Below are positions 41,161-52,046 of a stretch of DNA of 64,000 nt, piece after piece. How positions within the stretch are numbered: the first letter of the stretch is position 1; each line of letters starts with the position of its first letter. Under the pieces are notes generated by a model that saw nothing but the letters and a program-made list of their open reading frames with translations, was not told where the DNA came from and made no database searches. Source of the stretch: Oryzias latipes (taxonomy: Eukaryota > Chordata > Actinopteri > Beloniformes > Adrianichthyidae); contig NC_019879.2 of the NCBI RefSeq assembly GCF_002234675.1, forward strand, positions 18,364,355-18,428,354, written 5' to 3'. Both the position numbers and the translations under genes were made by a program.

Positions 41161-42386
41161 AAACGCAAGCCCCCACCCACCCCCAACCCCAGAGGCAGGC
41201 CGGCACAGCCCATGGTCAGCCCACATTGCGCACCCGTGCAACCTGCCCGCCAGCCCCACCGAGGTCAAGAGGGGGGAAGCGGCAGAAACCGACCGCCCGA
41301 GTGGGAAGGCGGACGCAGGCGACCAGGGGAGGCCCCAGACAGGGCCAGGGGAGGGTGAGCATGAGGACCAGGCTTTAGTTGCTGTGAGCCACGATGGAAA
41401 AGATGCCCAAGAGAGGGGCCCCAGGGGAGGCTGTCCAGCCCGCTCAGATGTTGTATACCCCCTCCCTGCACGGAAAAGAGCCGCAACATCAGGGGCGCAG
41501 GAGCCCCCACATCGCCACCAACAACCTGGCAGCAGACGCCGGCCCATCCTACTCAGCGTGGGGGGCAGGGGACAGGGAGCAATGTGACCATCCCCCTCTC
41601 GTTATGTGTGTGCGTGTTAAAGAAGTGCAGTTAAAATTGGTGGACAGGGTCGATACAGACTCTTCCATTCTACAACAGTAGAGTCTGATTACCCAAGTGT
41701 GTCCACCACAGGGCCCTACATGAGTGGATTTGTGTATGTTGGTGCTTAGTGTGTGGTGCATGTTCTAGGAGGGGTGCAATTAAAATTGGTGGATGCTTCT
41801 ACTAATGGTCTCTACGTGTCAATAGCAACAAAGCTTGATTGGGAGGGAGGGGTCTACTTGACCTTATTTATTTCCTCAATTGCTTTTTTTCTACCCTTTT
41901 TTCCCCCTTTTTTATTTTTAGTTTTATTATTTTTTCCCCCTTTGACTGATTTATATTTGTCTCTTGTTTATTTATCTATTTCTTTATTTATTTACCCCCC
42001 CCCCCCCCCCCCCCCCCCCAACTATCAATTCTCAGGCTTCTTCGTGAGATGTTATGTGTAAGGATGTTATGTGAGAAAGACTTGTCATGCTCTACCATGT
42101 CCCAGGTAGTGATCCCAACCTGGATGCCGGAGCTCCCAGACCCCTGCCCCGGAAAACCCCCTGAAGCCGGACCCAGACCAGACCACCGCGCCCCGACCCA
42201 GAGGCCCTGGAAAGAAGCACATGGGCCACCCCTCCCCACTAGGTGATGGTGCTAATTACAGGGGACCAGAGAGACTGAAGTTCTTCTGTATTGTTTTTGT
42301 TCACTGCGGATGTTAACTCTAAGCTGGCATGATCCAAAAGTAGGTTCTGTTATTGATTATAACTGATGCTGTTTTTACTCTTCCAA

Positions 42387-43440
42387 TTAAATAAGATTGT
42401 TTTTTTTAGCAATGTAATGGGCAGTAAAGATGACGGATTTCGATCTTTCCTCTATACTGATGGCGCTCATATCACCAAGTACACAAAGAGATGGCGAGGC
42501 TGTGATAGGGATGTCGAACCAGGTTGACAAATCTACACACAGCTTCTGCCAAAACCAGGAGACCGACGTGCAAAGCCACAGTGCGTGCAAATAATGATCT
42601 GGGGTTTTGCTGTTACAAAACCCACAAATGTCTGATTCTCTGAGACCCATCTTGAACATCCTTTGTCCTGTGTTGTGAGTCCTGTGAAGACTTTTAAACT
42701 GAATCAGTTGTAGATTCGGACTTTTGGTTAATCCAAATATGTTTGAGCAGATCTGTGACCAAAAGGAGTCGTCTGTATTAATACCCAAGTCTGAATCCCA
42801 CTTCTCTGTTGGCAATGTGACTTGGTTTCCAATATAAATATATATATATATTTTAGACACAATTTTGTATGATGTTAGTTTCAGAAATGTATTCACTGTA
42901 TCAGGGAGTGTCAAGTTTATATGACTTGGATTAAACCTTGCACTTATTACGGATTTCAGTTGCTGATATTCTAAAAAATTTGTATTACTTAATCCATACC
43001 GTCCTTTTAGATTTTCAAAAGATACAAATGTTTTATCTTGAATTATATGTTCTAGATATATGTTCTAGTAATTCTGTTAGCCTTCCAGGTTGGAAAGTTC
43101 AGCTTTTTCTTGCTTATCAGGATGTCAGGATTGTTCCAATTGGGTGTCAGTTTGTTCGGTGAAGGGAAGAGCTGTTTATCTTAAGGAAATCCCACCAGAC
43201 TGTTAGCCTGGTTTTGATATTAATACTTTTAAAGCAAGTGTACCGCTTGATGGAGCTGCTAATAAAAAGAAGATCTGAAAGCTCAATCTCTTCACAAAGT
43301 GACTGTTCTACATCTATCCATGAGTGATCTGCTGTGTTTTTATTATGCCATTTTAAAATATATTGTAATCTATTAGCTAGGAAATAATTATAAAAGTTAG
43401 GGACTTCATGTTCATCAGCCCTCCCTACCTGACAAAGTAT
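42387..43440 (-). pseudogene. L1-like ORF2 C-terminal remnant
   Basis: An open piece at 42914-42387 encodes WSQICSNIFGLTKSPN, LIQFKSLHRTHNTGQRMFKM and HYLHALWLCTSVSWFWQKL, the Cys/His-containing region after the reverse transcriptase of fish L1 elements. Farther upstream (43440-42915) similar sequence is in other frames with stops. The reverse transcriptase and endonuclease are absent. Confidence 0.7.
42836..42853. repeat. (TA)n microsatellite
   Basis: A short TA run inside the L1 remnant, read as YIYIYI in the broken frame. Confidence 0.8.
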
Positions 43441-44914
43441 GTTTTTTTAATTTCCCCAAGAGATTTTACTGCAACAGAGCACAAGCTAAATTACTTTGTT
43501 TTGTTTTGTAAATGCTAAAACTAGAAAAAAAAGTATTTTGCAAACCAAAATGTGCTTTTTTATTAGCTGTTGTCATGGTGATGATGCAGACATTTTGCCA
43601 CAAGGCTGTAACTGCAGCAGATTCACTTCAGAGGGAGCTCTTGCAGAAAAAAACGAGTTTCACGTTCAGTAACATGTTTTCTGTCAGTGCACATGCCAGT
43701 CTCAGGTAAAAGAATCATGCATGCTCGGATGTTTTATGTTAGTGTTTGAAGTAACACTAACAGACAGTTTTGATGGAAGCAAAAAAAGTTAACTTTGCTT
43801 CCTATAATATAAACACATGGCTATGTGTTATTAGGGTTACAGAATTTCTTACCAAAATGATTTTGGTTTTAAACTATCTTTACTTTGAATCTGTACTTAT
43901 GCTTACTTAGGATTAGAAAAAAGGGCAAACCATTTGAATGTATTTACTGTTTTCTTTTATAAACAAAAATGTTTGTTTTTTACTTGTGTTGTTCTATTTT
44001 TCAATGAGCTCATGCATTCCTAAATTATATAAAAAAAATATGTTCATTTTTTGTGTAAAGTTTAGGACTGTTAAGGAGCCGAGTGTGCAGTCTGATATGT
44101 CAGGAAAAAACTCTGATCAATAATTTAGTGGTTTGCACTTGGAAGAATAACAGTTCAAAATGTTTAAATATGTTTAAAATCTAGGATAGGCCAAATTTGA
44201 CTAAGAAAAATAAACTAATCCTAAAATGTTAAAGCTATGATCCTAAAGTTAGAACAGTTTGCACACAACAGCAAAAGCAGAAAAAAACTGGAACACAAAT
44301 TAGCAAACAATACATTTTTCTACATATTTCTATATTCATCTAATTTTAATTAACACTTTTTGTCAAAACATATATAAGACAAAGAGCTTAAAATGCCTCA
44401 AGTGTGATAAGACAAAAAAATGAGGAAAGAAATAATATATGGAAAATAGTCATAAATAAAATAACAATGAGCAAGTTTTATGAACTTACGGAAAGGCTGT
44501 CATTTGTTTTTTCAATTTAATTATAGAGCAAAAAACAGTGGAGATGAGTATAAAAAATACTAGAAGGAAAAAAAGATATTACAGATATACAATAGTCATT
44601 AAAATTCATTAAAATTAATTAAAATTCAATAAAAATCATTAAAACATTTCCACAGAAGCAGAAGCTTTCAGTTCTTTGGGGAACAATTCCTCAAGTGAGG
44701 ATCATGATCATGATGTAGTTTTTAGTTTTTAATCTGTTTTTTTTTTTATGGGGGATGTGTAGGATAAAAGAAGAACGGAAAAGGAGACTTTTGCTATTAA
44801 TCTTTCTGCTCTGGACATTTCTATAGCATTTTATTTCATTTACATGCTTTTGTTTTGCTTCAGTTAATTTCCCTCTGCTCAGAACCAAATTAGTTACTTT
44901 CTTTTCTTTCTTAG
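43441..44914. other. Intergenic sequence, nothing recognised
   Basis: AT-rich, with short tandem ATTAAAATTCATTAAAATT units near 44595-44645. No coding signal. Confidence 0.5.
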
Positions 44915-44990
44915 ATTATGGACCTTTCAGGTAACTGAAAGGATGCAGCAGCAAGATGTAGACAATTCACCTGAGAGAGCCTGTTCTCAG
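44915..44990 (+). other. Isolated exon-like segment (candidate)
   Basis: 76 bp between a good acceptor (CTTTTCTTTCTTAG) and a strong donor (CAG|GTAAGA). One phase is fully open and reads LWTFQVTERMQQQDVDNSPE then RACSQ. I do not recognise the peptide and no adjoining exon is evident, so this may be chance. Confidence 0.25.
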
Positions 44991-45289
44991 GTAAGACCCC
45001 CACATTAAGTGATGGACACACTGAGTGCAGCATTAAAGAAAGTAAAGACACCTTTATTTCAAGAAAAAAAATGTCTTATTTATCAAGAAAGTAGCAGTAA
45101 AATAATCGTTGTTTAAGGAAAATTGTCTTAGTGTCTTAGTGACTTGAATTTCTTTCTTAAAATAAGAAGTATTTGGTAATTTCTTACTCCATTGGCAGAC
45201 TCTTTGCTTATTTGAAGGATTTTAAAAATGTATTATTCTTAAATCTTTTTTTAAATCAAGCCCTGCAGTATTTTGTAGGGAAGCGGTTC

Positions 45290-45730
45290 TCCTCAGTACC
45301 GTAATGACTGGTTTCCCTCAAAGCTTTGCGCGCAGATGCTCCCGTCATTACGGTGCAGGCAGGCTGCATGCGGCGCTGCTGGGTCCGACAGACGCGGAGT
45401 TGGACTGAAAGACGCCGCAGCAGCGAACAGGTAAAGAATTTTCTGGTCTTTTTTTTTTCTTTTTCTTTTTTTCTCCGGCAGTTCAGACTTCACAGCCCAG
45501 CTGGGAAAGGGTGATCTCCAGGCGCTGCTGCAGAAAGTATCCCTGATGGCGCGCAGCAGCCAGAGGAAAGCTTCACTGGAGCTGAAATGATGAGGCGCCC
45601 CCCTTCAGAGGGGATGGAGCGCAGACGCATTGTTCGTGTCCGGCAGAACTGGGTCCTGGTTCTTGTGGGTGCTGGCTGAGCTGTGGTGTCCATCCGGCTT
45701 CAGACAGGCTGTGCTGCGGAATTAGTCTGA
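45290..45730 (+). promoter_or_regulatory. GC-rich first-exon-like island
   Basis: Local CpG-rich stretch (GCTTTGCGCGCAGATGC, GACAGACGCGGAGTTGG, GACGCCGCAGCAGCG) with a donor-like CAG|GTAAAG at 45431 and an acceptor-like CTCCGGCAG at 45481. A 30-codon frame from ATG at 45587 ends in the hydrophobic QNWVLVLVGAG, signal-peptide-like. This could be the 5' end of a gene extending to the right; no further exon was found. A 51-bp intron would be too short, so the exon limits are unclear. Confidence 0.35.
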
Positions 45731-46635
45731 GGCGAAATCTCAGCTGAGCAACAGATCTGGAAACCTAATCTCCAAGGTGGAGAAGACTACTGATTGACCT
45801 AATTGCCATCAGTCCTGTTGGTCCAATTTACGCATTCTTATTTGATTTATTGAAATGAACAATGTCTGCACTGAACAAATGAGGAGCTTCAGTCAATGCA
45901 TCTGCTGCAATGTGCATTTCTGAGACAATGCAGAAAGATGCAACATCATGGAAATAACATCCATCTTCCTATACAAGCCTTTGCAGGCAAAAACGTATAT
46001 ATCACCAGGATTATACTGATGTAAAGGAAGTGTGAGGAGTGCCACACAGGTGCTGAGTCACACGCACACACACACATCAGATATCAAAGATATATTTGCC
46101 TTTGTCATTGGTACGTTGAACATTTTCATGCTGTCTATTTGAGGAGTTGGTCATAAAAACCAGCAAAAGAAGGCAAAAAAAAGAAAAATCCTGTGATATT
46201 CCTTGACTATGATATAATTTTTCTCCGTGCCTCCATGAATGGATGGTGCTCATGTCAGACAGCAGCTTCATGCATGCAGACTCCAGCCCTTTTTCTCATT
46301 TACATAAAGGGCTTTGCAATTGATTTCCTCCATGTAGAGGGGGCTTGCTTGAGCGCGTGGACGTACATCTAAATACACCGTGCATTCGGGATGGCTGTGG
46401 AATCTATTGAGTCATGGAGTCAGGCAGACTGCTGGGAGCTTCTCCTCCTCCTCCTGGGGGAATTTCTGGAGCCTCCTTTGTGCCTCCCCAATTCATAGGA
46501 TGTTATTGCTTGGATGTCATATAAAAAACATGCTTAAAAACAGATTGATCTATAGTGGAAATGTATGCATTTAAAAAATAATATATTTTTGTGTTATTGA
46601 ATAACAGTAGGAGGATTTTTAAAATCTGTGTGGTA

Positions 46636-46905
46636 TTCTTAGATTAGATTAGATTAGATTTGCTTTAATTGTCATTGTTCATTGTACAATGAAATTGAAG
46701 CTTCACCATTTCAGTGCAATAATAACGAAAATAACGAAATATAGAATTAAATAAATCAGTATGTACAACGTACAAGTGTACAATAGAAAATGTAATATGG
46801 AATGTCCAAATTTTGTGTGCAAACATGTCAGATGTGCAAGAGGTGGCAATGAGGTAGAGTGTTGACGTTGGGTAGATACTTAAGTGGACAGAAGTGTGGA
46901 TAAGC
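46636..46905 (+). repeat. Dispersed fish repeat with (TTAGA)n head
   Basis: TTAGATTAGATTAGATTAGA followed by TTTGCTTTAATTGTCATTG and GTACAATGAAATTGAAG, a sequence I recognise as common in teleosts (LINE/SINE 3' region type). Class uncertain. Confidence 0.5.
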
Positions 46906-47122
46906 ATATATACATATACATATACCGGTATATTTAAACATGAACATATGTGCTATTGCCAATTGTATCTACTACTAGTTTGCTTTTTCTACTGTCCCCC
47001 CTCCCCCCACCCCAATTATTAACATTTTTTAAAAAAAATCTTTGCCTTCCTTTGATTCAAAAGCAATCTCCAAAGAATTTAACAGATCAAAAATAAAGCC
47101 TTTGTCTAAGTAGTTTGCACCT

Positions 47123-47143
47123 TTTTTTTTTTTTTTTTTTTTT
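47123..47143. repeat. Poly-T run
   Basis: About 21 T residues after CACC. Confidence 0.9.
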
Positions 47144-47193
47144 GTGAACCCTTGTGCGATCCTAACATTCTGTTTTACTCCCCTTATCCTACA

Positions 47194-48330
47194 GGTCAAA
47201 AATGACCCACTTTACCAAAGCCCTAAAATGAAGCAGCTTAATTGAAATTTTAAAATTTAAAATCAATTGTGCAGGATGAAATGACCTTTCTTTCTTCTAG
47301 ATTCTACTCAATGTAATTTATTTTTTAATCAGATTTTTTTGCCACAAAATACAAAATGATGATTACCAGTGAACATTATTACACTTTTTTGACACAAACC
47401 AACTGTCATACCAGTTTTATTTTACACAGTAATAGTTTATCATTGCTGTTCTGTAAATGTGGAGTAATTACATCTGAATGAATTAAATTCTAGTGGAAAA
47501 TTCAGTCAACAATCTGGAATTTCTTTGTCAAAAATGGATTTTAATTGTATTTGTGTATAACTGTGGTAGTATGCATGTATGTAAAGCTCTTGAATGCACA
47601 TTCAGCTCATGGTGTTCACACTAGAAAAGGAGGGAGGGGCTTATTTTTTACTATTTACTAGCACATGTCTGCCACCTACGGTTGGAAGAGGCTTGGTGTG
47701 AAATGTCGTAGCAGTGCAAACCTCATGAATCTTGCTCCAGGTTTTTTCTTTCAGTCTCGGCAGCGTGTCTGCATCTCGCCCACAAAAACAAAAAACATCC
47801 AAACTTTTGCAAAGATAGATGTGCAAATAAAATGAAAGGGTTGTTGCCAGACAGAGACAAGAGGCTGTTCTCACTGGTCTATGTCAGCTCGTAAGAATTT
47901 TGTTTTGTGGGTTGGGAGGGCGCAGGTTTTTAGAGGAATACTTAGAAATTAAAAATACTGCTTCGGTGAGGAATAAAGAAAACACCTAAAAGCTCAAAAA
48001 ATCTTTTTTGCATGGTATAGGCCCTTAACTTGCAGCACATGTTCATTGTGTAGGGCCCAAAAATGATCGTAAAATAGTTTGTTTGTATGCATGTGAGAGT
48101 TTAATTCTGTTTGTGTAAGAGTATAAAAGTGTCTGTACATGACTATAATAGTACTTGTGAAAGAGCATAGTAGGGTTGTGCGACAAAGTATGCAGTGTAT
48201 TATGTCTTGTATCATTAGCAGCTAACCTGTGTTGCAACCCTTGCATATTTGTGTATCGGTTTGTGTGTAGCCTTCGAACCTTTTCTAGTGTTCAAAATGC
48301 TTTTATAATTCACGGGTCAAAAATGACCCA
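47194..48330. repeat. Paired GGTCAAAAATGACCCA motifs
   Basis: The same 16-mer occurs at 47194-47209 and 48315-48330. GGGTCA...TGACCC is a familiar end or subterminal motif of fish inverted-repeat elements, so the two may be ends of one older element of about 1.1 kb into which the copy at 47755-48027 jumped. This is weakly supported. Confidence 0.3.
47755..48027 (+). mobile_element. Inverted-repeat element, family with AAGGGCCTATACCATGC ends, copy 2 (3' part)
   Basis: Shares CAGCGTGTCTGCATCTCGCC, CTTTTGCAAAGAT, GGCTGTTCTCACTGGTCTA and AAAGCTCAAAAAAT with 23726-24305 and ends GCATGGTATAGGCCCTTA. The left end is truncated. Confidence 0.65.
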
Positions 48331-50235
48331 TAAAAACAATCAATGTACTATAGTGGTGTACAGCCCACATGTAAACATTAAGGCAAAAAATAATCACATT
48401 TTCTAATGACAGAGTCCTTGTAGGACTAAAATTTCAAGTTGGAAAAGGAAAGAAGGTAAAAAAAATTTTTTAACATATGAACATGGTATCGGGGCACTTT
48501 TTCCCCGCAAGAAGTAAAGTAAACCAATCATCACCATCATCCTTTGGCAAATGTGATATACTGCTGCTTTTGGTGATATACAGTATGTAAGTTACCTTGT
48601 CATTAAAAGGTAGTTTTAACATTCATTGTGATATTTCCCTAAACCTAACAAAGGTTTATTGGTCTGACTAAGCAATTATGAGGCCAAATGTACAGTTTCT
48701 AGGGTTTTAATTACAGTTAAAATGGTCAGACGTATAAGTGCTTTTGTGCAATGAGCAGTAGGATCAAGTCTGACCTATTGGCCTTTGGGTTTCTGTAAAA
48801 GTTTTTGTCATTATTAAGATTACATGTTGTTTTTTTAAAGATAGCTGTCCGGGAAGAGGTGGCAGCGTAGCAGTGCTGCAGCCTGCTAACTCACTCTCAT
48901 GCTTTGTGACATGCACCCTGGATCAGCTTTACATAAGCCTTGTGTGTGAGGAAGACAACTTAATCCTGATTCCTGTAAAGATACTAAGTTAGCTGGACAG
49001 CCGCGCTCAAACGGATGGTCCTCATTTGTCACATTTGAATCTTAACTGGATGATCGGCGTGTTTTTGTCTGCTTGTGTTTGTCGAATTGGAAAGATGGGA
49101 AATTGGAGAGTCTCTTTGTATGAGAAAGAGACTCTCAGTGGTAACTTTGGCAGCAGTTCTAACCCAGGGAAGCAGACAGCTGACAGTCCTGCCAAGCAAC
49201 TGCCAGTCTTGAATGTTCTAGATCTGTGTTCTGCAGATTTTTTTTACTTAATGGATTGAAACAATAGTCAGTTTGTTGATGGACTAGCAAGGCAGTGCTC
49301 CTGGACTGTAGGATCTGCTCACTATTCATTTTTATTTTTGCTCTTTTATTGCAGATTTTTTAACTTTTTAATTTTTCAGTTCCGGAGTTTTTCTTGTATT
49401 GTGAACACTGATTTAAACCCCTTCATGGAAAAATCCTGCGCACCTTCCTGTTTGACAGACTTGCTTTGATGTGATCCTAACATACACCAATAAACACGTA
49501 CTGGAAAATGGAACAAATAATATTTATATATCAAGATGGCGAGGCGTATTTAATCAGGAGGGGAAAATAAGGCACAAAATACTAAGTTTTTATCAGCTTT
49601 GAAATGCAAATGTGCTTCTGACTTTAGCTTTGCTCTTGGAATTAATTTACAATTGGGCCATGTTTTAGAAAAAGGCAGACATATTATGAGCTGCAGCTAA
49701 CAGTTATTCACTTTTTCAAAACTGTCTGCGCTCTGTGCTCTATTTTACAACAAAGTGTTAATTTGGATAGGCCTTGTTTTTTTCTTTTAATCCTCATTTT
49801 CCTTGTTTTTTTAAATTTTCATGTACAATGAAGCTCATTTACTGGTCTGATCTGAAAATTGTGTTTCGGGTGTTTGTTTTAACATTTAAGCATTTTTCCC
49901 ATGCTGGAGGACTTATATATATATAAAAAATAAAGCTTAAACTTGCATTTCTGAATATTTTTTTAAATTGTTGGGAATCAGGGACAGACAAAAAATGTTT
50001 GTAGTTGTGAAGCTATAATTGATAGGTCACAAGCTGCCTGATTTGCTCGATTCTGATCCACTTGCAGACAAATAGATACATGTACGTCTTTGTTTTCCTC
50101 GTCTGAGCTGGCGTATGGATCTAAACTCTGTGGCTGGATAGCTCTGATATTGTACTGAGTGTAGCACTAGTAATGTTGGGTTGAAGTTGTGAGGGGCTGT
50201 AAGAGAGCAGGAGAGCATATACACAGATGGATGTT
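48331..50235. other. Intergenic sequence, nothing recognised
   Basis: AT-rich, without an identifiable gene or repeat. Confidence 0.45.
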
Positions 50236-50435
50236 GGGAAGTGGGGTGGGGGCAACAGTCCCATTCACAACTTAGAGGCTAATTTCTAATGAACAACTGT
50301 TGCTCTGCAGAAACGATGTCCTAGAAAATGGCACGTTTTTTTTATTTTTTTTATTTGAACTAAAAATTGTATAAACATAATTAAAAGACCACTTGGAACG
50401 CTTTTTACAACAGATCAAAAGATGATCGGAGAGGG
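50236..50435 (-). mobile_element. TTAA-family MITE, copy 4 (partial)
   Basis: Reverse-complement matches to the family: CTCTGCAGAAACGATGTCC and CAGATCAAAAGATGATCGG, plus CAACAGTCCCATTCACAACT from farther inside. Termini are eroded. Confidence 0.6.
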
Positions 50436-51537
50436 AAAGGGATAACCTTTTTTGTTATACATTTTTCCAGAGTTTCTTTATGCACCAGATTTTCATCCCT
50501 CTTAATAAATCCTTGTTCTTTAATGTCATCGTTCTTGACAAATGGATGTACTCTAAAATAAGAACTCAAGCACTGGGTGTCACATGAATTGGGATTAGAG
50601 TGGTCTGTAATTAAACCCGCAGCACAGTCTGATTTAATGGCGAGGATCAAATTCAAGTAAACCGTGTCTAGAATTAATACTGCAATGTACCCACGTAAAG
50701 ATACATGAGATTTTGCTGGTGTTCCTCTAAAAAGAAACTCCTCCTAAACCTCTCAGAGGTTGTAGCAGGTTAGCGGATAAAGATAATAGACTGGCAGCGG
50801 CAGGTCCAAATTTTGCAAAAGGACAAACCGCAGGAGTTCTGATAAGCCTGAGTTGACAACAAAGCAGGTATATCTAGAAATTACATATGTATGTCTGCTC
50901 CAGGTCACATATAAAACTATCTTAAAAAAGACAAAACATGCAGCTAGAGTTTCATGTTGGGATTTAATTTCGGTTCTCGCCATGATGGCAGACACACAGG
51001 ATGACTCTATTTCTCTGCTGCCATTTTCTTTTCAACCAGCAGTGGATAGCAGACCAAACAAAAAGCTGATGGAAATATGTGTGGGCTGAAGCAGGAAAAA
51101 ACATCATGGTGACTCACATCATCTAAGCATGGAGTTTAGATGATGTGCCCATCCTCTGCACTACATGCTAGGAGACTTTGTGAGTGCACAATAGACTGCG
51201 TTGTTGACATCATTTCCTCTTTTATGTTGAACTCCGCTGTGTTGTACAGTCAAGAAGAAAGTGGAGTGTAATCTTTTGGCAAATGACCTCACCAAACTTG
51301 TCATCTTTCCTGTCTGAGGTATAAGCTAGGAGAGTTGGGATCGACTCAAGAGTGGGTGATCTTAGCTACTGACATAACAGCTTCTGAAAATATTGCCGAG
51401 GATTCTTGTCTAAACAAGGAAATCCGGCCTTTTTTAGAAATGGATCTCTTTGGCAATTACTTGAATAGACATAATATTTACACTGATGATGTTAGATTGT
51501 TTATCACTAGTCTCAATGAATTCCATCGACATCAACC
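50436..51537. other. Intergenic sequence, nothing recognised
   Basis: No coding signal, repeat or RNA gene identified. Confidence 0.45.
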
Positions 51538-52046
51538 ATTGACTGTATATAAAAACTGGACCGAGTGACTGTAACGTCACCCATAGAAAATGCCTTGGTT
51601 CTTGATCCAATGAAATGAAGTCAAATCAGTTACCTTTTTTGTGCGATATAGTCGCGGCCATGTTAGAGCCAGTAGACATCATTAAGCAGTGATTTTTTTT
51701 TCCGCCGCCCCCTAGTTGGCCTCAGTCAACATTACTAAGGCAACCACTCTTGCCAATCAGGAGTGAGCTTGTTGGAAGTCCACACCCCTACCACTTAAAA
51801 AGTGGGCTTTGGAGAATCTGTCAATCTAATGTTTGACGTGAGACCCCATACTTTTATTGAGGCATCCGATTAGACAGTTTATAACTTGAATAACTAGTGC
51901 TACAGCAAAATTATCATGAAACAATGATTAGCAAAAATATACAAAAAAAAAGATGAGCAATAACTTTTTATTTCTCAATAGAAGTTTATGGGATTTTGTT
52001 TTTTTGGAACCAACGGGTACTTCCTGTTTGGAAAATAATAGTCAAT
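51538..52046 (+). mobile_element. Short inverted-repeat element, second copy of the LINE-interrupted family
   Basis: Starts ATTGACTGTATATAAAAACT then GGACC and ends ATAGTCAAT. It is collinear, in reverse orientation, with 1890-5587 minus its LINE: CTTGTTGGAAGTCCACA, GGAGAATCTGTCA, ACTTTTATTGAGGCATC, TTTATTTCTCAATAGAAG. It shows the uninterrupted state of the element. Confidence 0.75.

Larger units (their letters stand above)
41161..43440 (-). mobile_element. 5'-truncated L1-like LINE fragment
   Basis: On the minus strand: the C-terminal region of an L1-type ORF2 (43440 down to 42387), followed by a GC-rich probable 3' UTR (42380 down to 41161) with a long C run at 41996-42019 (G run on the sense strand). 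The GC-rich part contrasts sharply with its AT-rich surroundings. Assigning that part to L1 is inference from position and orientation. Confidence 0.6.

Noticed and set aside
41092..41587. Long frames on both strands (151 and 147 codons)
   Set aside because: GC-rich, stop-poor sequence beside the L1 remnant; both strands are open and neither peptide is recognisable. It is better read as LINE 3' UTR.
45587..45679. 30-codon frame as a genuine signal-peptide exon
   Set aside because: Ends at a stop without an obvious GT donor before it, so it is not annotated as a CDS; mentioned only as part of the GC-rich island.
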